A stretch of 38,573 nucleotides of DNA from a bacterium (GCA_017471365.1 JAFUUC010000027.1:1-38573), one strand, 5' to 3'; positions 1-7,545 are shown, numbered from the stretch's first letter. Notes: generated from the letters alone by a model not told the origin. Numbers and translations: made by a program.

Positions 1-273
1 ACCATGCAAGTCAAGCATATTTAAACCTTGAACCAATTTAGCTTCAGTGACTTTTTTCTGATTACCGTCGACTTTAGAATTGATATTTACCATTATAGTC
101 GGTAGTGTCATAGCGGCGACTACACCGATAATTGCAAGGGTAATTAATACTTCTGCCAGGGTAAAACCTGCTTTAGCTACCAATGGTGGCGTGTATGATT
201 TACCCCTGTGCGTAGCACCTTTTGCTAGTGTGAACGCTGTTTTTAATTTTGTAATATTTAACTCCTTATACAT
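1..273 (-). CDS. Type IV pilin-like protein, partial (3' end outside window)
   Basis: Only the first 91 residues are in the window. The start is the ATG at 273, with GGAAGGAG ten bases upstream; this ribosome site lies in the last codons of the preceding pilin gene, whose stop is 2 bases before this ATG. The N-terminus carries a prepilin signature twice: a degraded FTLAK at residues 14-18 and an intact FTLAE at 37-41, with peptidase cleavage expected after Gly36. The intact copy runs into the usual hydrophobic helix (VLITLAIIGVVAAMTLPTI) and then the family's NQKKVTEAKLVQGLNMLDLHG segment. The first copy lacks the Glu5 needed for pilin processing, so the second site is probably the working one. 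By homology it would be an exported subunit or minor pseudopilin of a type IV pilus or type II secretion-like fibre. Its C-terminal domain is not visible. Confidence 0.85.
   Translation of the reverse strand, partial: MYKELNITKLKTAFTLAKGATHRGKSYTPPLVAKAGFTLAEVLITLAIIGVVAAMTLPTIMVNINSKVDGNQKKVTEAKLVQGLNMLDLHG
170..215 (-). repeat. 46-nt in-frame insert, copy 1
   Basis: This segment in the partial pilin gene matches 1432-1477 at 45 of 46 positions. It encodes most of the peptide THRGKSYTPPLVAKA, placed between two copies of the FTLAE motif. The coding sequence on either side is much less alike between the two genes. It is absent from the pilin gene at 19051, where a single FTLAE joins the hydrophobic helix directly. 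Confidence 0.75.
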
Positions 274-275
274 GT

Positions 276-1511
276 TTAAAATTCTCCTTCCAAGCAGATA
301 AAACTGGCATTATTATCACGTATATTCATACTTGCATAAGTTCGATCACTAGAAAAACATCTGATCATAGAATGCTCACCTGATCTATCTCCGTTATTTT
401 CCTCATTACTTTCTTCGGCAGCCCACAAACATGTGGAAGAATCTATTCCAAGTGAATTGGCTATGTCATAGTCCCACCTACCATTTGTTTTTACACCGGT
501 AGACTCACTGAATTGGTAAGATGCAACATTAGGGTAAACCTTTTTTGCGATTTCAGTTAATTCACTTGGACTTGGCAAGTGTCCACCCATTTCTCTACAT
601 GCGACCAATGCTCCTACCCAATAATCATTCTGATTACCGAATGGACAAGTTGTAATTTCCTCAAAATCACCCATATTTGACAAACAAGGTGTTCCAAAAG
701 ATTGGGTTGCTTGGCTAATAATATTGTAACCACCAATTGTAGCTATTACAGCAGAATCATTTTCAGGCTCATCATCAAAAAATTCATCATCCCAATCATC
801 ACCTCCGCCAACATTATCATTGATCTCTACAATGTTGATTGTTGCACCATTGAATGCTATCAAATCTTTTCCGTACCTGTTTGGTAATCTGCTTCCATTC
901 AAATCATAAATCCCCGCAACACAAGGATGAATTGACTTGTTCTTATCCATTATACTATCCGGATCGGATACACAATTCTTATTATATGTAAAAATTACAG
1001 GTATACCGTCTCCTAAAACTAGTACAACAGGATCCATAAATTCGGCACCATTAGAAAGATTACCTTTGCCTAGTGCAGCTGAAGTATTTAGTCTTGAAAT
1101 GTCTACAGTCTTTTCCTCATTACCATCGAAATATTTAATCTCATTGTATGGAATACATTCGGTAAATGCTTTCGTTGTTCCGTCACATACAGCCGTAATC
1201 TTCATGTATTTGCCTAATTCTTTTACAAATTCAGCGGTTGAAGAATAAGTATTGTTGATCCCGCCATGCAAGTCGAGCATATTCAAGCCTTGAATAAGTT
1301 TTGCTTCGGTGACTTTTTTCTGGTTTGTTTCAACCTTGGTGTTGATGTTTGCAATCAACGTTGGCAAAGTAAGTGCAGCGACTACACCGATGACTGCCAG
1401 GGTGATTAAGACTTCAGCTAAAGTAAACGCTGCTTTAGCTACCAATGGTGGCGTGTTTGATTTACCCCTGTGCGTAGGACCCTCAGCCAAAGTAAATCCT
1501 CGTTTAAACAT
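276..1511 (-). CDS. Type IV pilin-like protein with duplicated prepilin motif and lectin-like C-terminus
   Basis: The protein has 411 residues from the ATG at 1511, which follows GGGAGG by seven bases; an in-frame TTG upstream would place that ribosome site inside the gene. FTLAE occurs at residues 6-10 and again at 29-33, separated by GPTHRGKSNTPPLVAKAA. Only the second is followed by the hydrophobic helix needed for export and assembly, so cleavage after Ala28 is likely. A conserved region follows (NQKKVTEAKLIQGLNMLDLH, then paired cysteines, then DLNGSR.PN). After an acidic linker (GGGDDWDDEFFDDEPENDS) comes a C-terminal domain with YWVGALVACREMGGHLPS, LWAAEE and a final FICL. This arrangement resembles DUF1566/C-type-lectin-like folds. 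The role is inferred to be a surface fibre or pseudopilin subunit that may bind ligands; no partner assembly genes are in the window. Confidence 0.88.
   Translation of the reverse strand: MFKRGFTLAEGPTHRGKSNTPPLVAKAAFTLAEVLITLAVIGVVAALTLPTLIANINTKVETNQKKVTEAKLIQGLNMLDLHGGINNTYSSTAEFVKELGKYMKITAVCDGTTKAFTECIPYNEIKYFDGNEEKTVDISRLNTSAALGKGNLSNGAEFMDPVVLVLGDGIPVIFTYNKNCVSDPDSIMDKNKSIHPCVAGIYDLNGSRLPNRYGKDLIAFNGATINIVEINDNVGGGDDWDDEFFDDEPENDSAVIATIGGYNIISQATQSFGTPCLSNMGDFEEITTCPFGNQNDYWVGALVACREMGGHLPSPSELTEIAKKVYPNVASYQFSESTGVKTNGRWDYDIANSLGIDSSTCLWAAEESNEENNGDRSGEHSMIRCFSSDRTYASMNIRDNNASFICLEGEF
1249..1323 (-). repeat. Near-identical pilin N-terminal block, copy 1
   Basis: Within this block, 1288-1323 (36 nt) and 1249-1280 (32 nt) are identical to 19182-19217 and 19225-19256 in the pilin gene on the opposite strand; only the few bases between differ. 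Identity at third codon positions in two otherwise divergent paralogs suggests recent gene conversion or recombination. The fourth pilin gene at the window end is also very similar at the DNA level over the adjacent KYMKITAVCDG region. Confidence 0.8.
1432..1477 (-). repeat. 46-nt in-frame insert, copy 2
   Basis: Second copy of the insert at 170-215, differing at one base. It sits between two FTLAE-coding segments in the complete pilin gene. The flanking FTLAE codons are similar but not identical, so the duplicated motif looks like either part of the inserted unit or a target duplication that has since drifted. Confidence 0.75.
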
Positions 1512-1578
1512 GTTTTGTCCTCCCAAATGTTAAGTGATATTAGATATATAGTATGGTATATCGAGCCATTATTCTATA

Positions 1579-1607
1579 ATTATAAACTATTTGATTAAAA
1601 TTGTCAA
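1579..1607 (-). promoter_or_regulatory. Consensus sigma-70 promoter of the pilin pair
   Basis: On the minus strand TTGACA (1607-1602) is followed by exactly 17 bases and TATAAT (1584-1579), a perfect match to the housekeeping consensus. It lies about 70 bases upstream of the pilin ATG at 1511. Such a strong promoter implies abundant transcription of this gene pair. The divergent HTH gene begins 46 bases behind it. Confidence 0.85.
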
Positions 1608-1652
1608 TACACTCAATAATTAGATGTATAAGTCTATTAGTCGAGGTATTAA

Positions 1653-1862
1653 ATGTCTGTAAGAGAATTTGTAAAAATATTATTGGCAAAGGAGTGTATG
1701 ACGCTAACGCAACTGGCAAAATTAGCAACAGAAAAAGGTGATAAAAAATACACAATGGACGGTTTGTCACATAAAATGCGAAAAGGTTCTCTTGATTTTA
1801 ATGATGTTGAATACTTTGCTAAACTTCTTGGCTACGATATAATGCTAAAACGTAAAGAATAA
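1653..1862 (+). CDS. Small helix-turn-helix protein, LLM/XRE-like
   Basis: A 69-residue protein starting at ATG with GAGG seven bases upstream. The sequence MTLTQLAKLATEKG followed by a variable stretch, then GLSHKMRKGSL and a second helical segment (VEYFAKLLGYDIML), has the spacing of a compact XRE-type helix-turn-helix protein of the kind common in AT-rich genomes and mobile DNA. There is no second domain. It is transcribed away from the strong pilin promoter, so it could act on that intergenic region, but nothing in the sequence shows this. DNA binding is a family-level inference; the target is unknown. A coding reading on the opposite strand here is judged to be a shadow. Confidence 0.65.
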   Translation: MSVREFVKILLAKECMTLTQLAKLATEKGDKKYTMDGLSHKMRKGSLDFNDVEYFAKLLGYDIMLKRKE

Positions 1863-1916
1863 TATCCTTTGACATAAATTTTAAATATGTATATATCATA
1901 TCGTTTCGATACATAC

Positions 1917-3158
1917 CTATAAAGTTTTGCTATTTTTTATATACATAGAACTGGATATTTTGTCCGAATTTTTAACTTCAAAATTTCTTGCCGTGATAAT
2001 TGCCTCATTTTCAGCGTTTAAATTTTTATCGCGATATGGAATACCTGCTTTCGTTTTTAAAAGCCCAAAATCAAATTCTGAGAGTTGATATTTTATAGTG
2101 TTAGAATTTTTTGAAGCAATCGTTCCGGTAAATTTTTCCAATCGCTCGTTATAAATATTCCCAATACAAAAACCTGCCTCTATCATTGCCCCTCTCACAG
2201 CAGCAGATGTTGAATAAGTTAATAGAACACCATCGTCTTGTAAATGTGCAAATAACTGCTTAAAAAACTCAACAGACCACAGGCAAGGAGATTTTGTTGG
2301 CGTAAAGGCATCTAAAAATATTAAATTATATAAATTACTATCTTTCAGAATCATTTTTCGAGCATCCATATTTTTATACTCGAAATTAAAATCCTGTAAT
2401 TTATAGGTTTTTAGCTGTTTTTTATAGCGATTTGATATATACTTATAATATATATTATGTAAATTGAGGGGTTTATAGAGGTTGGAGGTATTATTTAACC
2501 TCTCGCTTTGATAAAACTTAAATAAAGCCTTTATATCGCTTGAGAAAAAGTCCGTGTAGCTTTTGTTATACAAAATCTTTGAAAATTGTTCAGTTTCAAA
2601 TATTTCAGGCGATTTTTCTATAATTTTTTCTAAAATTGCAAAATTTACAATTTTATTAATTTTTAATTTTTTAACTTTTTGATCTTGTTGCAAAAATTTG
2701 TATATTTTTTCATAATCAAAATCAATTTTCTGATTTTTTATATTCTTATTTCCGGTTTTTATAAACGGTGATAAAAAATATAAAATTTTATCATTATCTA
2801 CTGTTGTTATAGAAATTTTGCTAAAAATATTATCGGTATCTGTCGCTGCGTTATATTTTACTCTATTAACGTTATCGGTATATATCGGAGCGTAGTTATT
2901 TTGTAAAATAAAATTTTGTAAGATAAAATTCAAAACACTTTTTGTATTATAACCTATACCATAACAAATATCTAAAATTTTTATTTTATCTTTTGTCAGT
3001 AATTTTTCAAAGTTAACCGGATAGACAAATTTTTCATATGCCTCAGTTAAAGCACCTGTTGCACTATGATAAATATCATTTGCACAGCTGCTATACAAAC
3101 CGACCGATCCGTCATTAGTGAAATATGGATGAAACTCGTACATAGAGCGATTATACAA
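1917..3158 (-). CDS. MnmD-like tRNA (mnm5s2U) methyltransferase with large internal insertion
   Basis: This resembles the methyltransferase half of MnmC (DUF752), which finishes the mnm5 modification at U34 of certain tRNAs using S-adenosylmethionine. Visible motifs, counted from the TTG at 3158, are DGSVGLYSSCANDIYHSATG (16-35), the SAM-binding ILDICYGIGYNTK (61-73), LIFLDAFTPTKSPCLW (279-294) and LLTYSTSAAVRGAMIEAGF (312-330). The C-terminal FAD oxidoreductase of bifunctional MnmC is missing. The distance between the SAM motif and LDAF is about 210 residues, against roughly 110 in the families I know; the extra stretch is rich in Lys, Asn, Ile and Tyr. The start is uncertain: TTG at 3158 or ATG at 3143 (MYEFHPYF), neither with a clear ribosome site. 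It is divergent from thrB. Confidence 0.75.
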   Translation of the reverse strand: MYNRSMYEFHPYFTNDGSVGLYSSCANDIYHSATGALTEAYEKFVYPVNFEKLLTKDKIKILDICYGIGYNTKSVLNFILQNFILQNNYAPIYTDNVNRVKYNAATDTDNIFSKISITTVDNDKILYFLSPFIKTGNKNIKNQKIDFDYEKIYKFLQQDQKVKKLKINKIVNFAILEKIIEKSPEIFETEQFSKILYNKSYTDFFSSDIKALFKFYQSERLNNTSNLYKPLNLHNIYYKYISNRYKKQLKTYKLQDFNFEYKNMDARKMILKDSNLYNLIFLDAFTPTKSPCLWSVEFFKQLFAHLQDDGVLLTYSTSAAVRGAMIEAGFCIGNIYNERLEKFTGTIASKNSNTIKYQLSEFDFGLLKTKAGIPYRDKNLNAENEAIITARNFEVKNSDKISSSMYIKNSKTL

Positions 3159-3219
3159 CCAATTTTTGAACTTAACAAATAGTTTAAAAAACTTATAAGT
3201 GCGATATTTTGTGTGTTTC

Positions 3220-3228
3220 TGGTATAAT
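3220..3228 (+). promoter_or_regulatory. Extended -10 promoter for thrB
   Basis: TGGTATAAT lies 20 bases before the thrB start and matches the extended -10 form (TGn TATAAT). No good -35 hexamer stands 16-18 bases upstream, which is normal for extended -10 promoters. A GAGAGG ribosome site follows at 3235-3240. Confidence 0.6.
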
Positions 3229-3248
3229 TTTTTTGAGAGGTTATAAAA

Positions 3249-4196
3249 ATGAAAGTAAGTGTAAAAGTTCCGGCTACAACGGCTAATATAGGACCTGGAT
3301 TTGATTGTATGGGTATGGCTTTGCCTATTTACAACACAGTTACAATAGAAGAAACTGTATTACCCGGTACCGGTGTAGAAATAAACATAATTTCTGAGAG
3401 TGATGCTGTTAGTGACATTTCGCTTGAGCATATACCACAAGACGAAAACAGTCTTGTTTATAAGGCTGTTGAATTACTTTATAATTCAATTGGGCAAACT
3501 CCGGGTGAATTAAAAATAACGATTAAGTCTGAAATCCCTGTTGCCAGAGGACTTGGAAGCAGTGCTTCCGTTATTATCGGTGCCTTGATGGCTGCAAATG
3601 AGCTTCTTGGCAGACCGGCTGATGAAGTAGCACTACTGTCTATTGCTTGCGAATTAGAAGGTCACCCTGACAACATCACGCCGGCATACATCGGAGGACT
3701 CGTAATTTCCTCTCAAGAAGAAGACGGAACTGTTGTTTACCGCAAACTCGATTGGCCGCAAAATTGGGCAATCACTGTTTGTGTCCCTGATTTTGAGCTA
3801 TCTACAGACATTGCTCGTTCTGTTTTACCTAAAGAAGTTCCTATGAAAGATGCTATTTTTAATATAAAACGTATGGCAATGTTTGTTCAAGCTGTTCACA
3901 CACAAGATGAAGAGTTGATGAAGCTTGCTCTGCAAGATAAGTTGCACCAACCTTACAGAATGAAACTTATACAGGGGCTTGAAAATATCATTGATAATTT
4001 AAAACATATTGAAAGTGTCTTGGGTTGCGTAATTAGCGGTGCAGGATCCTCAATTTTAGTTATTTCAAAGAAAAATGAACTCGACAAAATAAAGACAATA
4101 GTGAAAGAAACCTGGGCTGATCAAAATATTAAGTGTGATCTTAAAACACTTAGTGTAGAAGAAACCGGTGCGAGAATTGTTTCTAATGATGATTAA
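3249..4196 (+). CDS. thrB: Homoserine kinase
   Basis: A 315-residue GHMP-family kinase that phosphorylates L-homoserine with ATP, the step before threonine synthase; it acts in the cytosol. The N-terminus VKVPATTANIGPGFDCMG is the ThrB signature, PVARGLGSSASVIIGALMAA (about residues 97-116) is the glycine/serine-rich ATP-phosphate loop, and EGHPDNITPAYIGGL is the conserved third block. GCVISGAGSSI near the C-terminus matches the GHMP C-terminal motif. Length is normal for the family. GAGAGG precedes the ATG. It appears to be a single-gene unit, with an extended -10 promoter in front and a hairpin terminator behind; threonine synthase and homoserine dehydrogenase are not in the window. Confidence 0.96.
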   Translation: MKVSVKVPATTANIGPGFDCMGMALPIYNTVTIEETVLPGTGVEINIISESDAVSDISLEHIPQDENSLVYKAVELLYNSIGQTPGELKITIKSEIPVARGLGSSASVIIGALMAANELLGRPADEVALLSIACELEGHPDNITPAYIGGLVISSQEEDGTVVYRKLDWPQNWAITVCVPDFELSTDIARSVLPKEVPMKDAIFNIKRMAMFVQAVHTQDEELMKLALQDKLHQPYRMKLIQGLENIIDNLKHIESVLGCVISGAGSSILVISKKNELDKIKTIVKETWADQNIKCDLKTLSVEETGARIVSNDD

Positions 4197-4239
4197 ATAT
4201 TAACAAATGTAAAGGGATTAAAAACAGCATATAACAAGT

Positions 4240-4277
4240 ATTTGCCGTAAAATTATTTTTTTTATGGCAAATTTTTT
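4240..4277 (+). terminator. Rho-independent terminator after thrB
   Basis: Arms at 4240-4252 and 4260-4272 pair at 12 of 13 positions (ATTTGCCGTAAAA with TTTTATGGCAAAT), with a short T-rich loop and a run of T after the stem. Confidence 0.7.
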
Positions 4278-4338
4278 GCCTAAAAATACTTTATATAAAT
4301 GTAGTGTTATTTAAGTGTGTAAGGAAAGTAGGTTTATT

Positions 4339-4824
4339 ATGGCAGGTATCGACGGTGGACTTTATAATCAGGCAGATTATTACAGAAGCATCAATAAAAG
4401 CCGCAGAAAAGAATTGTTTGCTAACGCTTTAAAAACAACTGTTACAGCAGCACTGCCAACAGGAGCAGCAGTTGGAACTTATTATTTAGCAAAAGCTAAT
4501 CCAGAGGCATTAAATACAGCTGCAACATACACAGGCCAAGGAGTTAATTGGGTTGCGAAGCACACTCCACAAGCAGTAAAAAACTTCATGAAGAATGGTC
4601 TTAAATCCTTATTGGACAACAAATATGGAAAAGAAATTCTTAATTCACTTAGAAATGTGAAAGCTGGTGATCTCGCTAAAAAAGGTAAATTTGGCTTAAT
4701 GGCTGCCGGCGTACTAACAGTTATTGGGTTAACTGCACACGCACTAAGACATGGTGCAAAAAACTCCGGGAAAATTGAACAAAAATACAGAGATGCAAAA
4801 AATTTCTTAGATATCTTACAATAG
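4339..4824 (+). CDS. Hypothetical protein with two hydrophobic segments
   Basis: I do not recognise this protein. The start is set at the ATG at 4339 (MAGIDGGLYNQADYY) because AAGGAAAGTAGG stands just upstream; an earlier GTG at 4315 would place that site inside the gene. From the ATG it has 161 residues. It is basic, and Ala- and Lys-rich, with two weakly hydrophobic stretches: TVTAALPTGAAVGTYYLA (about 33-50) and FGLMAAGVLTVIGLTAHAL (about 121-139). The second could be a membrane helix. It has no signal peptide, and a charged tail ends the protein. It lies between two terminators and so appears monocistronic. The MAG start resembles another small unknown gene at 9906, but the similarity is too short to mean homology. 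Confidence 0.7.
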   Translation: MAGIDGGLYNQADYYRSINKSRRKELFANALKTTVTAALPTGAAVGTYYLAKANPEALNTAATYTGQGVNWVAKHTPQAVKNFMKNGLKSLLDNKYGKEILNSLRNVKAGDLAKKGKFGLMAAGVLTVIGLTAHALRHGAKNSGKIEQKYRDAKNFLDILQ

Positions 4825-4829
4825 AATTA

Positions 4830-4859
4830 AAGGGAGATAATTTAATTATCTCCCTTTTT
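4830..4859 (+). terminator. Bidirectional terminator between convergent genes
   Basis: AAGGGAGATAA (4830-4840) pairs perfectly with TTATCTCCCTT (4846-4856) around a 5-base loop. T runs follow on the plus strand and A-rich sequence on the other side serves the minus strand. The stop codon of the small minus-strand gene at 4842 lies inside the hairpin. Confidence 0.85.
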
Positions 4860-5015
4860 ATATGAAACACTTAATTTTAGAATATCAGGACCAACATCAA
4901 CAATTGCCCAACGAACAACATCATTAAAACGTTCACTAAGTATTTGTTCTATAGAATCTGTTGAAATATTTTTGTTTTTCTTTAATTCTAAAATCTTTGA
5001 AACAACTTGCTTCAT
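4842..5015 (-). CDS. Small 57-residue protein coupled to glmS
   Basis: This short reading frame starts at the ATG at 5015, whose A is the last base of the glmS TAA stop (TAATG), a typical coupled-translation junction. It encodes 57 residues beginning MKQVVSKILELKKNKNIS, with a predicted helix followed by a more hydrophobic segment (VVRWAIVDVGPDILKLSVSY), and ends in the terminator hairpin. No stop interrupts it and its codon use resembles the neighbours, so it looks like a real gene rather than chance. I recognise no family. Its position suggests co-expression with glucosamine-6-phosphate synthase; a regulatory or accessory role is possible but unshown. Confidence 0.6.
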   Translation of the reverse strand: MKQVVSKILELKKNKNISTDSIEQILSERFNDVVRWAIVDVGPDILKLSVSYKKGDN

Positions 5016-6859
5016 TATTCAACCGTCACTGATTTTGCCAGGTTTCTTGGCTGATCTACATCTTTACCCAGAAATTCTGCTATATAATAAGCTATCAACT
5101 GCAAAGGCACAATTGCAATAATAGGTGAAAGTAATTCATCAACTTCTGGAACTCTTATAATAAAATCAAACAAATCGTCCAGTTTTTTATCTGAAGAATT
5201 TGTCAAAGCAATCATTCTGGCATTTCTAGCTTTTGCTTCTTCACTATTTGAAAGAATTTTATCATAAACACAACCTTTCATAAGAATAGACAAAACTGGC
5301 ATTGTTTCATCTAACATGGCAATAGGTCCGTGTTTCAGTTCTCCTGCTGGATAACCCGTTGCGTTAATATAGCTTATTTCTTTTAATTTTAAAGCACCTT
5401 CAAGGGCTGTCGGATAATTTATACCTCTTGCTATATAAATAAAATCCCTCGTGCCTGAATATTTTCTCGCACAATCTCTAATATTATCCTTATTAGCCAA
5501 AATTTGTTCAATTTTTTGTGGAAGAACAAGCATTTCATGTTTTAAATTTTCTAAAATATCAGGTTTCATCGTTCCTTTTATTTCAGCCATATAAAGTGCT
5601 AAAAGATAAAAGGATGTAAGTTGTGCAATGTATGATTTTGTAGCAGCCACAGAAACCTCAATACCAGCATTGACAGAAAGCAAACTATCAGCCTCGCGAG
5701 CCATAGCACTATCTGGGCGGTTTGTTATAATCAAAATATGAGAACCACGCTCTTTTGATTGTTTAACTGCCGTAAGGGTATCAGCAGTTTCACCTGACTG
5801 AGAAACACCTATTACAAGGGTATGTGAATCTGTCACTGTTTTGCGGTAAATATACTCACTCGAAGCTTCAACATCAACCGGGATTGCACAAAAACTTTCG
5901 ATAATATACTTACCAATAAAAGCTGCGTGCAAAGATGTACCACAAGCAATAATCTGTATTCTGTTTAAATCTTTTAAAGTTTCTTTAGTTAATTTTACTT
6001 CATCAAGAATAATAGGAAGTTCCGATGAATGAAGTTTATCAACAAGAATATTTCTTATCACATCAGGCTGCTCATGAATTTCTTTAAGCATAAAATGTTT
6101 ATAACCCATTTTGCTTAAAGCAACAGGTTCCCAAGGCAATATTTCTATTTTTGGCTCAATAATATTTCCATCAATATCTTCGATTTTTAACGTATTTGCA
6201 GTCATAGTTGCAACTTGATTATCAGAAAGATAAATCGCTCGATTTGTATGCTTTATAAACGCAGGAATATCAGAAGCTGCATAAAATTCATTGTTAGCAA
6301 CACCAATAACAAGAGGGGCATTTCTTTTTGTAACAACAAGTTTATTAGGTTCATCACTGTGCATTATGGCAAGTGCATAAGCACCCTCAATTTCCTTTGT
6401 TGCAAGTTTTACTGCCTCGGTTAAATTTTTTGTAATCTCATATTTTTGGGCAACAAGATGTGCAACAGTTTCAGTATCAGTCTGCGAAACAAACTTACAA
6501 CCTTTTGTCTCTAAATTTAATTTTAGTTCTTTATAATTTTCAATAATTCCATTGTGAACAACAACAAGTTTGCCGCAATTGCAAGTATGCGGATGAGCAT
6601 TTACAACAGTAGGAGCTCCATGAGTTGCCCAGCGAATATGCCCTATACCGGTTGTTGATTTGGATATTTCATAAGCATGAGGACTTAATTCTTCTCTAAG
6701 ATTCTTGAGCTTGCCAACTGCCTTATAAACCTTTACCTTATCTTGACATTGAACAGCAATACCTGAGGAATCATACCCTCTATATTCGAGCTGTTCTAAT
6801 CCGTCAAGTAATATATCTAAAACAGGTTTGTACCCAACATATCCTACAATACCACACAT
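5015..6859 (-). CDS. glmS: Glutamine-fructose-6-phosphate aminotransferase (isomerizing)
   Basis: A 614-residue enzyme that makes glucosamine-6-phosphate from fructose-6-phosphate and glutamine, the entry step to UDP-GlcNAc, peptidoglycan and lipopolysaccharide. MCGIVGYVGYK places the N-terminal nucleophile Cys2 of the glutamine amidotransferase domain directly after Met1. EQLEYRGYDSSGIAV and HPHTCNCGKLVVVHNG are further conserved glutaminase blocks. Two SIS sugar-isomerase domains follow, with ACGTSLHAA and GVSQSGETADT in the first and ALEGALKLKEI in the second. The protein ends in the expected DQPRNLAKSVTVE. Length is normal. AGAGGT precedes the ATG. The 84-base leader is too short and lacks the conserved core for a glmS ribozyme. 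A 57-residue gene overlaps its stop. Confidence 0.97.
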   Translation of the reverse strand: MCGIVGYVGYKPVLDILLDGLEQLEYRGYDSSGIAVQCQDKVKVYKAVGKLKNLREELSPHAYEISKSTTGIGHIRWATHGAPTVVNAHPHTCNCGKLVVVHNGIIENYKELKLNLETKGCKFVSQTDTETVAHLVAQKYEITKNLTEAVKLATKEIEGAYALAIMHSDEPNKLVVTKRNAPLVIGVANNEFYAASDIPAFIKHTNRAIYLSDNQVATMTANTLKIEDIDGNIIEPKIEILPWEPVALSKMGYKHFMLKEIHEQPDVIRNILVDKLHSSELPIILDEVKLTKETLKDLNRIQIIACGTSLHAAFIGKYIIESFCAIPVDVEASSEYIYRKTVTDSHTLVIGVSQSGETADTLTAVKQSKERGSHILIITNRPDSAMAREADSLLSVNAGIEVSVAATKSYIAQLTSFYLLALYMAEIKGTMKPDILENLKHEMLVLPQKIEQILANKDNIRDCARKYSGTRDFIYIARGINYPTALEGALKLKEISYINATGYPAGELKHGPIAMLDETMPVLSILMKGCVYDKILSNSEEAKARNARMIALTNSSDKKLDDLFDFIIRVPEVDELLSPIIAIVPLQLIAYYIAEFLGKDVDQPRNLAKSVTVE

Positions 6860-6943
6860 ACTGTACCTCTTCTTCTAATCTAGCTACAAGTATATGGTAT
6901 CATTAAAATATTAACTAATCCCTCTCTTTATAAAATTTTTACA

Positions 6944-7444
6944 TTAATCAAGAATATGTATTCCCGCACCCGTCATAACTGGTCTGACAATATTATGATA
7001 TCCCCAACCGTTGTTACCGTAGGTTCCCTGCATATAAGATGGTCCATAAGTATTTATGTAAGGTGAAGGATAAACCGGAGGAGTGTAGCCGGTAGGCTGA
7101 CCAATAAAGGTATTTATAAGTCTATTTTTTAAACTATTGTTGTATGCCGTTCCATTTTCGTAATTTTCAACGATATTATTCATTCTTTGTGAAATACTCA
7201 TTGACGGATAAACACGATTAAACATCCTTCGCTCTATACGCGTAATTCTTGTTTTTACATTATCAGTCGGATAAATTCTGCCAAAAATGCCTTTTTCTAC
7301 CATATTTAAATCTTCTTTATAAGCATCATTGGACTGAGTTGTTTTTGTATTAGAAACAGAATTGTTGTTATTATAGTAAGTTATACCTGCTTCAACCGAA
7401 TTTAGGCTAAATAACAAAACAAATAAAATTAAAAATATTCTCAT
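6944..7444 (-). CDS. Small secreted protein with two FGR-YP repeats
   Basis: The ATG at 7444 is chosen because GAAGGGGTGATA precedes it and it opens directly onto a signal peptide (MRIFLILFVLLFSLNSVEAG); the longer frame from 7465 would bury the signal. The mature part of about 146 residues has two tandem repeats of about 22 residues, EKGIFGRIYPTDNVKTRITR and ERRMFNRVYPSMSISQRMNN. I recall similar short motifs (FG..Y....RL.RLE) in secreted cyanobacterial and melainabacterial proteins, but no function. The C-terminal third is rich in Tyr, Gly, Pro and Asn and ends with GAGIHILD. It is expected in the periplasm or on the outer membrane. It runs in the same direction as glmS, 84 bases upstream. 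Confidence 0.7.
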   Translation of the reverse strand: MRIFLILFVLLFSLNSVEAGITYYNNNNSVSNTKTTQSNDAYKEDLNMVEKGIFGRIYPTDNVKTRITRIERRMFNRVYPSMSISQRMNNIVENYENGTAYNNSLKNRLINTFIGQPTGYTPPVYPSPYINTYGPSYMQGTYGNNGWGYHNIVRPVMTGAGIHILD

Positions 7445-7515
7445 TATATCACCCCTTCTCTTCATTAAAATATTAAATTCAGGTTGTAAAAATTTTATTC
7501 TCCTTCCGGTTAGTC

Positions 7516-7545
7516 TTTACAATTAGACTTAATTAGGTCTAAAAT
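7516..7545 (+). promoter_or_regulatory. Probable promoter of the alpha-mannosidase gene
   Basis: TTTACA (7516-7521), an 18-base spacer and TAAAAT (7540-7545) match sigma-70 hexamers at 5/6 and 5/6. They lie 25 bases ahead of the ATG, with GAGGT as the ribosome site between. Confidence 0.5.

Noticed and set aside
1540-1770. Open frame on the minus strand across the pilin promoter and HTH gene
   Set aside because: It crosses the consensus promoter of the pilin pair, has no ribosome site and overlaps a better-supported HTH gene.
4315-4338. GTG start for the hypothetical gene ending at 4824
   Set aside because: The purine-rich ribosome site AAGGAAAGTAGG would fall inside the coding sequence; the ATG at 4339 fits better.
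6860-6943. Possible glmS ribozyme in the leader of glmS
   Set aside because: The gap to the next gene is 84 bases, shorter than the ribozyme, and no conserved core or pseudoknot pattern is visible.
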